From assembly GCA_037143735.1 (NCBI GenBank), contig JBAWYD010000067.1:1-14003 (forward strand): a stretch of 14,003 nt of DNA, given 5' to 3'. Source of the stretch: JAPLJQ01 sp037143735 (GTDB lineage Bacteria > Desulfobacterota > Syntrophia > Syntrophales > UBA2185). Position 1 is the first letter of the stretch; every line of letters begins with the position of its first letter. A model generated the notes under the pieces. The model was not told where the DNA came from. It saw nothing but the letters and a program-made list of their open reading frames with translations, and searched no databases. Positions 1-6,143 of this stretch are shown here, piece by piece. Both the position numbers and the translations under genes were made by a program.

Positions 1-272
1 GGGAATTCGTCGAAAAAGTCTTCCGTAAGCTTGATCTTGATTATCATCAATACGTTACGATCGATCCGAAATATTTCCGCCCGACGGAAGTTGATATCCT
101 TCTCGGAGACGCTTCTAAAGCAAACAAGCACCTGGGATGGAAGCCGCAGGTAAGCTTCAATCAACTGATCGACATGATGATTGAGGCTGATATGGAGGTG
201 GCCAAAAAAGAAAAAACCTTACGGGACGCAGGATATGACTCCTCTGAAATGCGAAACGCGGGGCGCACATGA
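1..272 (+). CDS. gmd: GDP-mannose 4,6-dehydratase, C-terminal part (5' end outside window)
   Basis: Reading from base 3 gives 89 codons ending at TGA 270-272; the N-terminal three quarters lie outside the window. The enzyme converts GDP-mannose to GDP-4-keto-6-deoxymannose in the cytoplasm, the first step to GDP-L-fucose and related sugars for surface polysaccharides. The visible part carries the family's C-terminal signature: a stretch reading YFRPTEVDILLGDASKA followed by HLGWKP, then the closing helix with LIDMMIEADME. The stop codon overlaps the ATG of the next gene (ATGA at 269-272), so the two are translationally coupled. The next gene catalyses the following step, which supports the assignment. 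The cofactor-binding and catalytic regions cannot be checked here. Confidence 0.93.
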   Translation, partial: EFVEKVFRKLDLDYHQYVTIDPKYFRPTEVDILLGDASKANKHLGWKPQVSFNQLIDMMIEADMEVAKKEKTLRDAGYDSSEMRNAGRT

Positions 273-1210
273 ACGCATTAACGGACAAAAGGATTACGAT
301 TACCGGCGGCAAGGGATTTCTCGGCGGGCACCTCATCCGCAAACTGAAAGAAAAAGGATGCAGGAACCTTTCCATAGCAGACTTGCCGGACTACAACCTT
401 GTTCGCATCGAAGATGTGATAAGGATGTACGAAGATACCCGGCCCGATATTGTCATCCACTTGGCGGCAAAGGTCGGCGGCATCGGCTTCAACCAGGGGA
501 ATCCCGGGTCCCTCTTTTACGATAATATCATGATGGGTGTCCAGCTCCTTCACGAGGGATACCTGCGGAAAATTGCCAAATTCCTGGCATTAGGAACGAT
601 CTGTGCCTACCCGAAGTTTACACCCGTCCCCTTTAAGGAGGATGACCTGTGGAACGGCTATCCCGAAGAAACAAATGCCCCGTATGGTCTTGCAAAGAAA
701 ATGATGCTGGTCCAGTCACAGAGCTATCGCCTGCAGTATGGTTTCAACGCCATTTTCCTTCTTCCCGTGAATCTCTACGGGCCGGGTGACAACTTTGATC
801 CCCGCTCCTCTCATGTGATCCCGGCACTTATCAAGAAATGCGTCGATGCCATCCTGAATCGTGAAGACGAAATTGTGGTCTGGGGAACGGGCAAGGTAAC
901 CCGCGAATTTATCTATGTGGAAGACGCCGCGGAGGGGATCATCCTTGCCGCGGAGGGATATAACAAGAGCGATCCCGTCAATATCGGCGCCGGCTTCGAA
1001 ATATCCATAGAAGACCTCGTTCATCTCATCGTTGAGCTGACAGGATTCAAAGGCCGAATCGCCTGGGACAAAACGAAACCGGACGGTCAGCCGCGCCGAA
1101 TGCTTGACACCACAAGGGCCTTTAAAGAATTTGGATTCCGCGCGAAGACAACCTTTGAAGAGGGGCTTAAGAAGACCATTGACTGGTACCGTGATGCGTC
1201 GCCGTCATGA
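269..1210 (+). CDS. fcl: GDP-L-fucose synthase (epimerase/reductase)
   Basis: A 313-residue protein, the normal length for Fcl/WcaG. It takes the 4-keto-6-deoxymannose product of Gmd through 3,5-epimerisation and NADPH-dependent reduction to GDP-L-fucose. It is an extended short-chain dehydrogenase: the Rossmann glycine motif GGKGFLGG lies at 13-20, the catalytic tyrosine and lysine are Y139 and K143 in YGLAK, and T110 sits where the family has the catalytic Ser/Thr. C112 and H182 align with the Cys and His acid/base residues of the E. coli enzyme (in GTICAYPK and SSHVIPAL). The ATG at 269 overlaps the gmd stop. Some GDP-6-deoxyhexose epimerase/reductases are close relatives, so the exact sugar product is less certain than the family. 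Confidence 0.92.
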   Translation: MNALTDKRITITGGKGFLGGHLIRKLKEKGCRNLSIADLPDYNLVRIEDVIRMYEDTRPDIVIHLAAKVGGIGFNQGNPGSLFYDNIMMGVQLLHEGYLRKIAKFLALGTICAYPKFTPVPFKEDDLWNGYPEETNAPYGLAKKMMLVQSQSYRLQYGFNAIFLLPVNLYGPGDNFDPRSSHVIPALIKKCVDAILNREDEIVVWGTGKVTREFIYVEDAAEGIILAAEGYNKSDPVNIGAGFEISIEDLVHLIVELTGFKGRIAWDKTKPDGQPRRMLDTTRAFKEFGFRAKTTFEEGLKKTIDWYRDASPS

Positions 1211-1259
1211 CTTTTTTGTTTGACTTCCCTTTCCGTTCATGCTAAGGAGCGCCACGCAA

Positions 1260-1544
1260 ATGGGTAAGGCATCAAGAAGGATGTACCTTCAGTTGGCGTA
1301 TGCCAGCAGCATCGGCATAGTCATGGTTTTGGCCATTTTTGGATGCCTTTTCCTGGGAGCCTATTTAGACGGTAAGTTTGGAACCGGACATAAACTGACC
1401 ATCACTTTTTTGCTGATTGGGATTTTTGTCGGTTTCAGGAATATATATTGGATCGTTAAGAAATATTTCCCGGATGAAAAGCCGGTTATTACGTGTCTGA
1501 AAAGTGAACCACATAGAAAAAGACCCCATCCAAAAGAAGATTGA
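1260..1544 (+). CDS. atpZ: AtpZ/AtpI-like small membrane protein of the F-type ATP synthase
   Basis: A 94-residue membrane protein with two hydrophobic segments (about 12-35 and 47-66) separated by a loop containing AYLDGKFGTG, the usual look of the AtpZ family (F0F1-ATPase subunit, putative). Such proteins are coded at the head of atp operons and are thought to help assembly or ion supply of the F0 part, possibly with AtpI; a precise role is not shown here. I place the start at the ATG at 1260 because AAGGAG (1244-1249) sits 10 bases upstream; the in-frame ATG at 1239 would put that Shine-Dalgarno inside the gene. The last 41 bases overlap the next gene. The C-terminal tail is rich in Lys, Arg, His and Pro. 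Only about 50 bases separate it from fcl, with no clear promoter. Confidence 0.78.
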   Translation: MGKASRRMYLQLAYASSIGIVMVLAIFGCLFLGAYLDGKFGTGHKLTITFLLIGIFVGFRNIYWIVKKYFPDEKPVITCLKSEPHRKRPHPKED

Positions 1545-1899
1545 AATAAGCAACTGGATCGTTCTGGGAGTATTTCTTGTTTTGAGTCTTCCGTTCATGC
1601 CTGTCAGGTTTTGTTTCGGGCTCCTGCTGGGAGGACTTATCAGTATTGTTAATTTTCACTGGCTTGACCGCGACCTGAGAAGCGTTTTTCACCTGCTTGC
1701 GGAGGGATCAAGGTCATCCATATTTTTTAAGTATTTTATCAGATTTGTGGTCACTGCGGTCGTTCTTTACTTTATCATTTCTGCGGACATCGCAGATGTC
1801 GTCGGCTTGCTGGTTGGCCTTTCTCTGGTCATGATTAACATTGTATTCACCGTCGTTATGGCGTATTCAAAAAAAAATAGCGTTGAGGAGGTTAGTTAA
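1504..1899 (+). CDS. atpI: ATP synthase subunit I (AtpI)
   Basis: A 131-residue membrane protein with four hydrophobic segments in two pairs, and a central cytoplasmic-type stretch HWLDRDLRSVFHLLAEG that matches the usual position of the charged loop in the ATP synthase I family. AtpI is a non-essential assembly factor, reported in some bacteria to help build the c-ring. It begins at a GTG (1504) just after an in-frame stop at 1498-1500, with no strong Shine-Dalgarno, and overlaps the preceding gene by 41 bases, so it probably depends on translational coupling. No later start keeps the first membrane segment. Position between AtpZ and subunit a supports the call. GAGGAGG near its 3' end (1885-1891) serves atpB. 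Confidence 0.8.
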   Translation: MNHIEKDPIQKKIEISNWIVLGVFLVLSLPFMPVRFCFGLLLGGLISIVNFHWLDRDLRSVFHLLAEGSRSSIFFKYFIRFVVTAVVLYFIISADIADVVGLLVGLSLVMINIVFTVVMAYSKKNSVEEVS

Positions 1900-1902
1900 A
1901 CA

Positions 1903-2556
1903 ATGCATTCTCTGTCATTTCTTGAAAATCACTTTATCCCAGACCATGTGATGTATACCTGGTTTGTCATGGCTTTGCTGATTCTGTGTGGTTTCCTTGC
2001 GACGCGTCGGATGGATATATACCCGGGTAAGTTCCAGAACGCCATGGAAGTCGTCATAGGCGGGTTCGATTCCCTGATAACCGAGACCATGGGACATGCA
2101 GGCAGGAAGTTCTTTCCTTTGATTGCCACAATAGGCTTTTTTATCCTCACGTCAAATCTTTTAGGCCTTGTTCCCGGTTTTGGATCCCCCACGGCCAATC
2201 TCAACACGAACGCTTCCATGGCAATCATCGTTTTTCTCCTGACGCATTTCATAGGCATCAAGGTTCACGGGTTCAAATACGTCAAACAGTTCATGGGCCC
2301 CGTGTGGTGGCTGGTACCCATTATGGTGCCGATTGAAATTGTCAGTCACCTGGTTCGTCCCCTGTCGCTTACCGTGCGACTATTTGGAAATATCGAAGGT
2401 GGACACATTGTTGTAGCCGTATTGTTCCTGCTGGCTCCCTTCCTTGTTCCGATGCCCATTCTTGTGCTGAAAGTGTTAATATCCGTCATCCAGACCCTCG
2501 TCTTTATGATCTTGTCCATGATATACTTCGTTGGGGCGATGGAAGAAGCCCACTAA
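1903..2556 (+). CDS. atpB: ATP synthase F0 subunit a
   Basis: A 217-residue multi-pass membrane protein, slightly short but within the range of bacterial subunit a. It forms the two half-channels for ions beside the c-ring. The hallmark arginine is R159 in SLTVRLFGN, equivalent to E. coli Arg210, and Q197 in SVIQTLVF matches E. coli Gln252. At the E. coli Glu219 position this protein has H168, and at the His245 position, counting back from the conserved Gln, it has K190. The SNLLGLVPG segment (84-92) is typical. GAGGAGG at 1885-1891 lies 11 bases before the ATG. It is the last atp gene here: it is followed directly by a terminator, and atpE, which usually comes next, is missing. Confidence 0.95.
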   Translation: MHSLSFLENHFIPDHVMYTWFVMALLILCGFLATRRMDIYPGKFQNAMEVVIGGFDSLITETMGHAGRKFFPLIATIGFFILTSNLLGLVPGFGSPTANLNTNASMAIIVFLLTHFIGIKVHGFKYVKQFMGPVWWLVPIMVPIEIVSHLVRPLSLTVRLFGNIEGGHIVVAVLFLLAPFLVPMPILVLKVLISVIQTLVFMILSMIYFVGAMEEAH

Positions 2557-2584
2557 AATAACCTCTTAATGCATGTAAAAAAGA

Positions 2585-2625
2585 AGAGGGGTCAAAGCCT
2601 GAGCGGTTTTGACCCCTCTCTTTTT
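2585..2625. terminator. Bidirectional rho-independent terminator after atpB
   Basis: Left arm AGAGGGGTCAAA (2585-2596) pairs perfectly with TTTGACCCCTCT (2608-2619); the inner bases add G-U, C-G and C-G pairs, giving a stem of about 15 base pairs and a loop of five bases (TGAGC). It is followed by a T-run at 2621-2625, ending atp transcription on plus. A-rich sequence at 2577-2584 gives a U-run on the minus strand, so it also works for the antitoxin remnant. The stop codon of that remnant (2592-2594) lies inside the stem. Confidence 0.9.
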
Positions 2626-2834
2626 CCATTGCCCTTTCTTGAATATTTTACAGCTTCCATAGTTTTTTCATTGGGAATATGCAATTCAAAGGGAAGGCCT
2701 CTCTGTGCAATAACCTGTCGATAAAACAACTCACAAGCATTTGATACTGACAAACCTAATTCCTTCAATATTGTTTCTGCCTGCATTTTTATTTCTGGAT
2801 CAATCAACGCTCTTGCTGTTGCTGTTTTTGCTGT
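2592..2834 (-). pseudogene. RelB/DinJ-type antitoxin remnant, start codon lost and C-terminus replaced
   Basis: The minus-strand frame reads AKTATARALIDPEIKMQAE, then GLSVSNACELFYRQV and GLPFELHIPNEKT, which is the ribbon-helix-helix core of the RelB/DinJ antitoxin family. Family members usually start with Met just before the AKTA stretch; here that codon (about 2832-2834) reads ACA, and the frame runs upstream to a TAG with no ATG or GTG. A TTG at 2805-2807 could start a 71-residue product but has no Shine-Dalgarno and would lose the first DNA-binding strand. The end is also abnormal: after about residue 55 it reads into the terminator hairpin and stops there, instead of forming the toxin-binding tail. 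No RelE or YafQ toxin gene is next to it. Most likely a decayed toxin-antitoxin module; weak TTG expression cannot be excluded. Confidence 0.7.
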
Positions 2835-2860
2835 CCTCGTGAAATCTTCCTCAACAATCT

Positions 2861-2886
2861 ATTGTAGCATACTACTATGCTATAAT
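2861..2886. promoter_or_regulatory. Palindromic operator candidate upstream of the antitoxin remnant
   Basis: ATTGTAGCATA, spacer CTAC, then TATGCTATAAT forms an inverted repeat with 11-base arms and one G-T mismatch. It lies 27-52 bases upstream of the ancestral antitoxin start. On the minus strand a TTGACT (2898-2903) lies just upstream of it, so the palindrome covers the expected -10 region. RelB-type antitoxins repress their own promoters through such palindromes. The repeat is seen directly; its function is inferred. Confidence 0.5.
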
Positions 2887-3082
2887 AGGCGAAAGTCAAA
2901 TCAAAAGAAATAAAATCGAGCGACTGTCCGGGGCAACGGGCATCTCGGACAAGAGGTTTGGCGGAGGCAACCCTGCCGAACACCTCCCTCAATTCAATCT
3001 CCAGTCCGGGAAAGTTTTTTGAAGAGAAGACCGCATCCCCTTTTTCGTTCAGTGAGCAGCAAAAACAAAAGCAATTAAAGCA
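2887..3082. other. Gene-poor spacer between antitoxin remnant and mazEF
   Basis: I see no gene here that I can support. A minus-strand open frame crosses the whole stretch, but it lacks a credible start and ribosome site and matches no family I recognise. A short inverted repeat, TGTCCG and CGGACA, lies at about 2924-2955. The A-rich part around 3055-3080 leads into the mazEF promoter. Confidence 0.5.
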
Positions 3083-3111
3083 TTGACTTTTAAGATAAGT
3101 GTAATTACAAT
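3083..3111 (+). promoter_or_regulatory. Sigma-70 type promoter of mazEF
   Basis: TTGACT (3083-3088), a 17-base spacer, then TACAAT (3106-3111), both close to the housekeeping consensus. Transcription would begin near 3118, leaving a leader of about 24 bases with a strong Shine-Dalgarno (AAGGAGGT, 3129-3136). Confidence 0.75.
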
Positions 3112-3141
3112 GTAGCAACTGTTTGGTCAAGGAGGTAAAAA

Positions 3142-3396
3142 ATGAGAGCACATATTGTAAAGATAGGTAATTCCCAAGGAATCCGTATTCCAAAGCCATT
3201 CCTTGATCAAACTGGAATTAAGGATGACGTTGAGCTGGAGATAGATAAATCCAGCATCATTATTCGTCCGATCTCAAATCCAAGATCAGGTTGGGATAAT
3301 GCTTTCAAAGCCATGGCCCAAAACTATGATGACGTATTGATAAACGGAAACGACAACATTGCACATTCCTGGGATGATGAGGAATGGCAATGGTAG
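3142..3396 (+). CDS. mazE: MazE-family antitoxin
   Basis: An 84-residue AbrB/MazE-type antitoxin. The N-terminal DNA-binding swapped-hairpin domain is clear in VKIGNSQGIRIPKPFLDQTGI, followed by the acidic C-terminal tail (NDNIAHSWDDEEWQW) that wraps the toxin and blocks its active site. MazE neutralises MazF and represses the operon, usually with MazF as co-repressor. The ATG at 3142 has an excellent Shine-Dalgarno, AAGGAGGT at 3129-3136, five bases upstream, and a near-consensus promoter before that. The gene overlaps mazF by seven bases. Length and features look intact. Confidence 0.92.
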   Translation: MRAHIVKIGNSQGIRIPKPFLDQTGIKDDVELEIDKSSIIIRPISNPRSGWDNAFKAMAQNYDDVLINGNDNIAHSWDDEEWQW

Positions 3397-3713
3397 TAAA
3401 TCGCTTCGATGTGTATTTGACAAATCTTGATCCAACTGTCGGTTCCGAAATTCAGAAAACGCGACCTTGTTTGATTATTTCTCCAGACGAAATGAACCGA
3501 CATATCCGTACCGTTATCGTTGCCCCGATGACTTCAGCCGAGAAAGAATACCCCACACGAATAGAATGCAATTTCAAGAAAAAAAAGGGGCATATCGTTT
3601 TAGATCAGATACGAACAATAGACAAAACGAGACTTATAAAAAACATTGGCACACTTGATTCAGAAACCCAGTTAAAAGTTCTTGCCGTATTACAGCGGCT
3701 ATTTGCATTTTAA
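3390..3713 (+). CDS. mazF: MazF/PemK-family mRNA interferase toxin
   Basis: A 107-residue endoribonuclease toxin of the MazF/PemK/ChpB family, which cuts single-stranded RNA at short specific sites. Family marks are FDVYLTNLDPTVGSEIQKTRP at the N-terminus, LIISPDEMN, VIVAPMTS, and DQIRTIDKTRL; R25 and T48 correspond to the conserved Arg and Thr of the active site. I prefer the ATG at 3390 over that at 3384, because TGAGGA at 3378-3383 is then at proper distance (about 6 bases) and homologues start MVVNRFD. It overlaps the mazE stop, so the two are coupled. The module appears complete and probably active. Cleavage specificity cannot be read from the sequence. Confidence 0.92.
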   Translation: MVVNRFDVYLTNLDPTVGSEIQKTRPCLIISPDEMNRHIRTVIVAPMTSAEKEYPTRIECNFKKKKGHIVLDQIRTIDKTRLIKNIGTLDSETQLKVLAVLQRLFAF

Positions 3714-3738
3714 ATATTGCCCTAATCGGGTAGCCCGG

Positions 3739-3806
3739 TGTCTGCGTATTCCGACGCAATCAGCCACTGGATTCCGCCACTGGAATCCGATCCATTCCGC
3801 CACCCC
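3739..3806. repeat. Repeat block resembling an IS21-family terminal end
   Basis: Starting with TGT at 3739, the motif ATTCCG or a variant recurs at 3748, 3771, 3784 (as AATCCG) and 3794, interleaved with CCACTGG and GCCAC units (3764-3770, 3776-3782, 3799-3803). GGATTCC (3769-3775) and GGAATCC (3782-3788) also form a small hairpin. Spaced repeats of this kind next to a terminal TGT are reminiscent of the multi-repeat ends of IS21-like elements. No transposase gene is present in the window, so this would be a solitary end or scar. The assignment rests on resemblance only. Confidence 0.4.
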
Positions 3807-3899
3807 TTGGGGAGGGGATAAACGTCACTGGATAAATATGCAAAGCCAAAATCGGTTCTCATCTGCCGCCTGCGCCCTGGCCATTATCATACATTTCCC
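3807..3899. other. Noncoding stretch after the repeat block
   Basis: Together with the repeat block and the possible small RNA, this belongs to the 400-base gap between mazF and the cysteine-cluster gene. I see no coding signal, no clear repeat and no RNA structure in this part. Confidence 0.5.
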
Positions 3900-3929
3900 T
3901 TGACTTAACCTGTGGCTTTATTTTATTAA
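3900..3929 (+). promoter_or_regulatory. Candidate promoter ahead of a possible small RNA
   Basis: TTGACT (3900-3905), an 18-base spacer, then TATTAA (3924-3929). The same -35 and -10 hexamers occur before nuoA, there with 17 bases between them. The sequence downstream up to 4044 contains no gene but does contain two hairpins and a U-run. Confidence 0.45.
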
Positions 3930-3935
3930 TCTCCG

Positions 3936-4044
3936 GAATAAGGATAAGATTTTTAACCATTTCATTAACCCTTCATCGGGGACATGCGATGTCGATGAAT
4001 GAAACACCCCGTTTCTCAAAGCAAGAGAGGCGGGGTTATTTTTT
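3936..4044 (+). ncRNA. Possible small structured RNA of about 110 nt
   Basis: Between the candidate promoter at 3900-3929 and the terminator at 4007-4044 there is no supported gene. The stretch holds a compound hairpin: TTCATC (3972-3977) pairs with GATGAA (3994-3999), enclosing GACAT (3981-3985) and ATGTC (3989-3993) around a GCG loop, with a three-base GGG bulge. The terminator hairpin follows after seven bases. No family is recognised. It could equally be the 3' untranslated part of the mazEF transcript. Confidence 0.35.
4007..4044 (+). terminator. Rho-independent terminator upstream of the cysteine-cluster gene
   Basis: CCCCG (4007-4011) pairs with CGGGG (4031-4035); two G-U pairs and TCTC with GAGA extend the stem to about 11 base pairs around the loop AAAGCAA. 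TTATTTTTT follows at 4036-4044. It ends whatever is transcribed from the left, either mazEF or a small RNA. Confidence 0.75.
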
Positions 4045-4113
4045 GAGTCGCTGACTGGCGAGGTTTGGCTGACTTGACCGTTAAACAGGGGATGAGGGGG
4101 GGCGTGCAATAAA

Positions 4114-4356
4114 ATGTTCATCGTAAGACCGTGTGTAGGGTGCGGCTATTGCTGTATAACGGCCAGGTGCTCAATTGGATTATTCCTGTTCGGGCAAGAA
4201 GGAAGATGTCCCGCACTGAAATGGAATGGAAACAGATATATGTGTGAGTTGGTTGACCTATACAAAAACGCTCTGAACATCGACAGGGGATGTTGCGCCC
4301 CTCTTAATACCTGGAGAGAGAAAGTGAGAGACAGGAAAGAGGTATTCAATCAATGA
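4114..4356 (+). CDS. Small cysteine-cluster protein, YkgJ-like
   Basis: An 80-residue protein with nine cysteines, at 7, 10, 13, 14, 19, 32, 44, 60 and 61. The N-terminal pattern C-x2-C-x2-CC (CVGCGYCC) is that of the YkgJ family, whose members are thought to bind zinc or an iron-sulfur cluster; most are longer, so this may be a minimal form. Cys32 in GRCPAL and Cys44 in YMCEL also fit the family spacing. No signal peptide or membrane segment is seen, so it is probably cytoplasmic. A purine-rich GAGGGGGG (4095-4102) lies 11 bases before the ATG. It is expressed toward the convergent TPR gene, with 51 bases and no obvious terminator between them. Function unknown. Confidence 0.65.
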   Translation: MFIVRPCVGCGYCCITARCSIGLFLFGQEGRCPALKWNGNRYMCELVDLYKNALNIDRGCCAPLNTWREKVRDRKEVFNQ

Positions 4357-4407
4357 CAAAAAGAAGAGTATGATGAATAGAAAGATGTTCCGTATAACGT
4401 GTCGGCT

Positions 4408-6111
4408 TCACTTTTTAAATCCCAGGGATGCCAGATAATCCTCTGCCGCTTTAAGACCCAGCCCTGCTGCGGTTTTCATGTCCTGGAGGGATTCCCTGAT
4501 GAGCCTTAATTCCCCGTATGCCAGCGCGCGTATGTAGTAGGCGATAGCTTCTTTCGGATTAATCTCGATTGCAATGCTGCAATATTTGACTGTCCGTTCA
4601 TAGTTTCCCAGCTTTCCATAGGCAACGCCACGATAGAGATAGGGCTTCGTGTTTTTCGGATCCAATTTCATGACCGTATTGAAATCCTCCACGGCCCTTT
4701 CATACTCTCTCAATTCCCACAAGACGATCCCCCGGTAGAGGTATTCTGTGGCATTTACGGGTTTTATCTCCTTTATTTTCCTGAACTCCCGGATAGCCCT
4801 TTCGTCGTTTTCAGAACCGCCGTAGCCCCTCGTGAAGGCGCCGTAGGCAAGGATATCCCGAGGATCCATCTCCAGTGCCTTCCGATAATCACCCAAGGCT
4901 TTCGTATAGTTACCCAGACGCCCGTAAGCTATCGACCGGAGCAGGCAGACACGTGCATCCCGGGGATTCATTTTCAGGACAACGTCGTAGTCCCTGATGG
5001 CCTTATCATATCTGCCGGCTGCCCAGTAAGCGACCCCACGTCTATAATGGGCGCTCTCCTGTTTTGGATTGTGTGCGATGAGGTCGTCGTAATACTCGAT
5101 GGGCGTGTCATGGATTCCCAGTTTCTGGTAGGCCAGGGCAAGACTGGCGGGGGCTTGTGAATGTTTCGGATTTTTTTCAAGAGCCCGGTGATAATCATTG
5201 ATGGCAAGGGGCATGTTGCCTGTTTTTTCATAAAATCTGCCCCGTTGATAATAAGCATCGGAATAATCGGCTTTGAGCTTGATGGCCCTGCTGCAATCCT
5301 GAATCGCTTTTTCGATCTCTCCCCTTTTTTCCTCGAGAACAGCGCGGCCGAGGTAGATCGATTCATCTCGCGGATTCAGTTCAACAAGCCTGTTGAAATC
5401 ATCCAGTGCCTTCTGTAATTCGCCCCTTTTTTCAAAGACTCTCTCCCGGAAAAGATAAAAAAACCTTTCCTCTTTCTGAAGTTCGATGGCGTTCGTGAAG
5501 ACCTCTATTGCTTCCCGGTCCTTTCCTGATAGCAGCAGCCGGTATCCCTCGCGGCAGAGAATCCAGGCGCTCAACCCATCGACGGCAAGGAGATATTGTT
5601 TTTCTATCGATTCATTCGTGCCCTTGGATGCGGGTCCATTTTTCAGCTCATCTATCTTGATAAGCGCCGTTTCCACTCTTCTCCCGATCTCCTTTAAGTC
5701 GGCGCTCTTCTGGAAATCCTTGCGGAGTGAATCCAGGGCCTTCACAACTACCAGGGGATCGGTCACGATTTTCGCCTTCATGGAAAAATACTTTCCGTCA
5801 CGGCTTTCCGAAACCGCCTCCAACCGCACCAGTGATGATGACAGATAACGGAGATCTCCCCGGCTGAGTTTAAAACCTTTTGCGTCTGTATGTTCCTCAA
5901 GATAACTTACAAGTTCCGCGTAAAGAAGTCTTTCAACCTCCGCCCGGACCATGACTCTGGAGGACATATCACTGTCCATCTCCATCGCCTGATAGGTATA
6001 TCCCTTTTCAAAGGTCTTGACTTCAGCAAAGGCAGGACAGCTCGTGGACAGGAATGATGGAACCATCAATAAAGTAGAACACAATGCAGTGATGATTGTC
6101 TTTCCATTCAT
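4408..6111 (-). CDS. Exported tetratricopeptide-repeat protein
   Basis: A 567-residue protein with a signal peptide: basic start, hydrophobic stretch to about residue 23 and a likely signal peptidase I site after A29 (PAFA). Residues 30 to about 130 form an N-terminal domain (KTFEKGYTYQAMEMDSDM, then AEVERLLYAELVSYLEE) of a kind I associate with deltaproteobacterial TPR proteins; its role is unknown. From about 183 to the end run roughly ten to eleven TPR units in strict 34-residue register; the loop marker N-P, D-P or K-P falls at 246, 314, 348, 382, 416, 450, 484 and 518. Such superhelices are protein-binding scaffolds, here probably periplasmic. GAGAGG lies eight bases before the ATG, and 32 bases separate it from the upstream lipoprotein gene, so the two form one operon. 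Partner unknown. Confidence 0.85.
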   Translation of the reverse strand: MNGKTIITALCSTLLMVPSFLSTSCPAFAEVKTFEKGYTYQAMEMDSDMSSRVMVRAEVERLLYAELVSYLEEHTDAKGFKLSRGDLRYLSSSLVRLEAVSESRDGKYFSMKAKIVTDPLVVVKALDSLRKDFQKSADLKEIGRRVETALIKIDELKNGPASKGTNESIEKQYLLAVDGLSAWILCREGYRLLLSGKDREAIEVFTNAIELQKEERFFYLFRERVFEKRGELQKALDDFNRLVELNPRDESIYLGRAVLEEKRGEIEKAIQDCSRAIKLKADYSDAYYQRGRFYEKTGNMPLAINDYHRALEKNPKHSQAPASLALAYQKLGIHDTPIEYYDDLIAHNPKQESAHYRRGVAYWAAGRYDKAIRDYDVVLKMNPRDARVCLLRSIAYGRLGNYTKALGDYRKALEMDPRDILAYGAFTRGYGGSENDERAIREFRKIKEIKPVNATEYLYRGIVLWELREYERAVEDFNTVMKLDPKNTKPYLYRGVAYGKLGNYERTVKYCSIAIEINPKEAIAYYIRALAYGELRLIRESLQDMKTAAGLGLKAAEDYLASLGFKK

Positions 6112-6143
6112 TCATCAGCCTCTCAAGATCCATCATGAGTTAA

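Noticed and set aside
1220..1248. TTGACT before atpZ as a promoter
   Set aside because: The matching -10 at the right distance would overlap the atpZ Shine-Dalgarno, and no TATAAT-like hexamer is present.
2804..3199. Minus-strand open frame of 131 codons across the antitoxin remnant and the mazEF promoter
   Set aside because: It lacks a credible ribosome site, runs through the mazEF promoter and into mazE, and ends in a low-complexity Gln-rich tail that is the antitoxin gene in another frame. I recognise no domain. A fragment of an older gene in the middle part is possible but not supported.
3738..3806. CRISPR-like array, because short units recur
   Set aside because: The units are only 6-7 bases, irregularly spaced, and there are no constant long repeats or cas genes.
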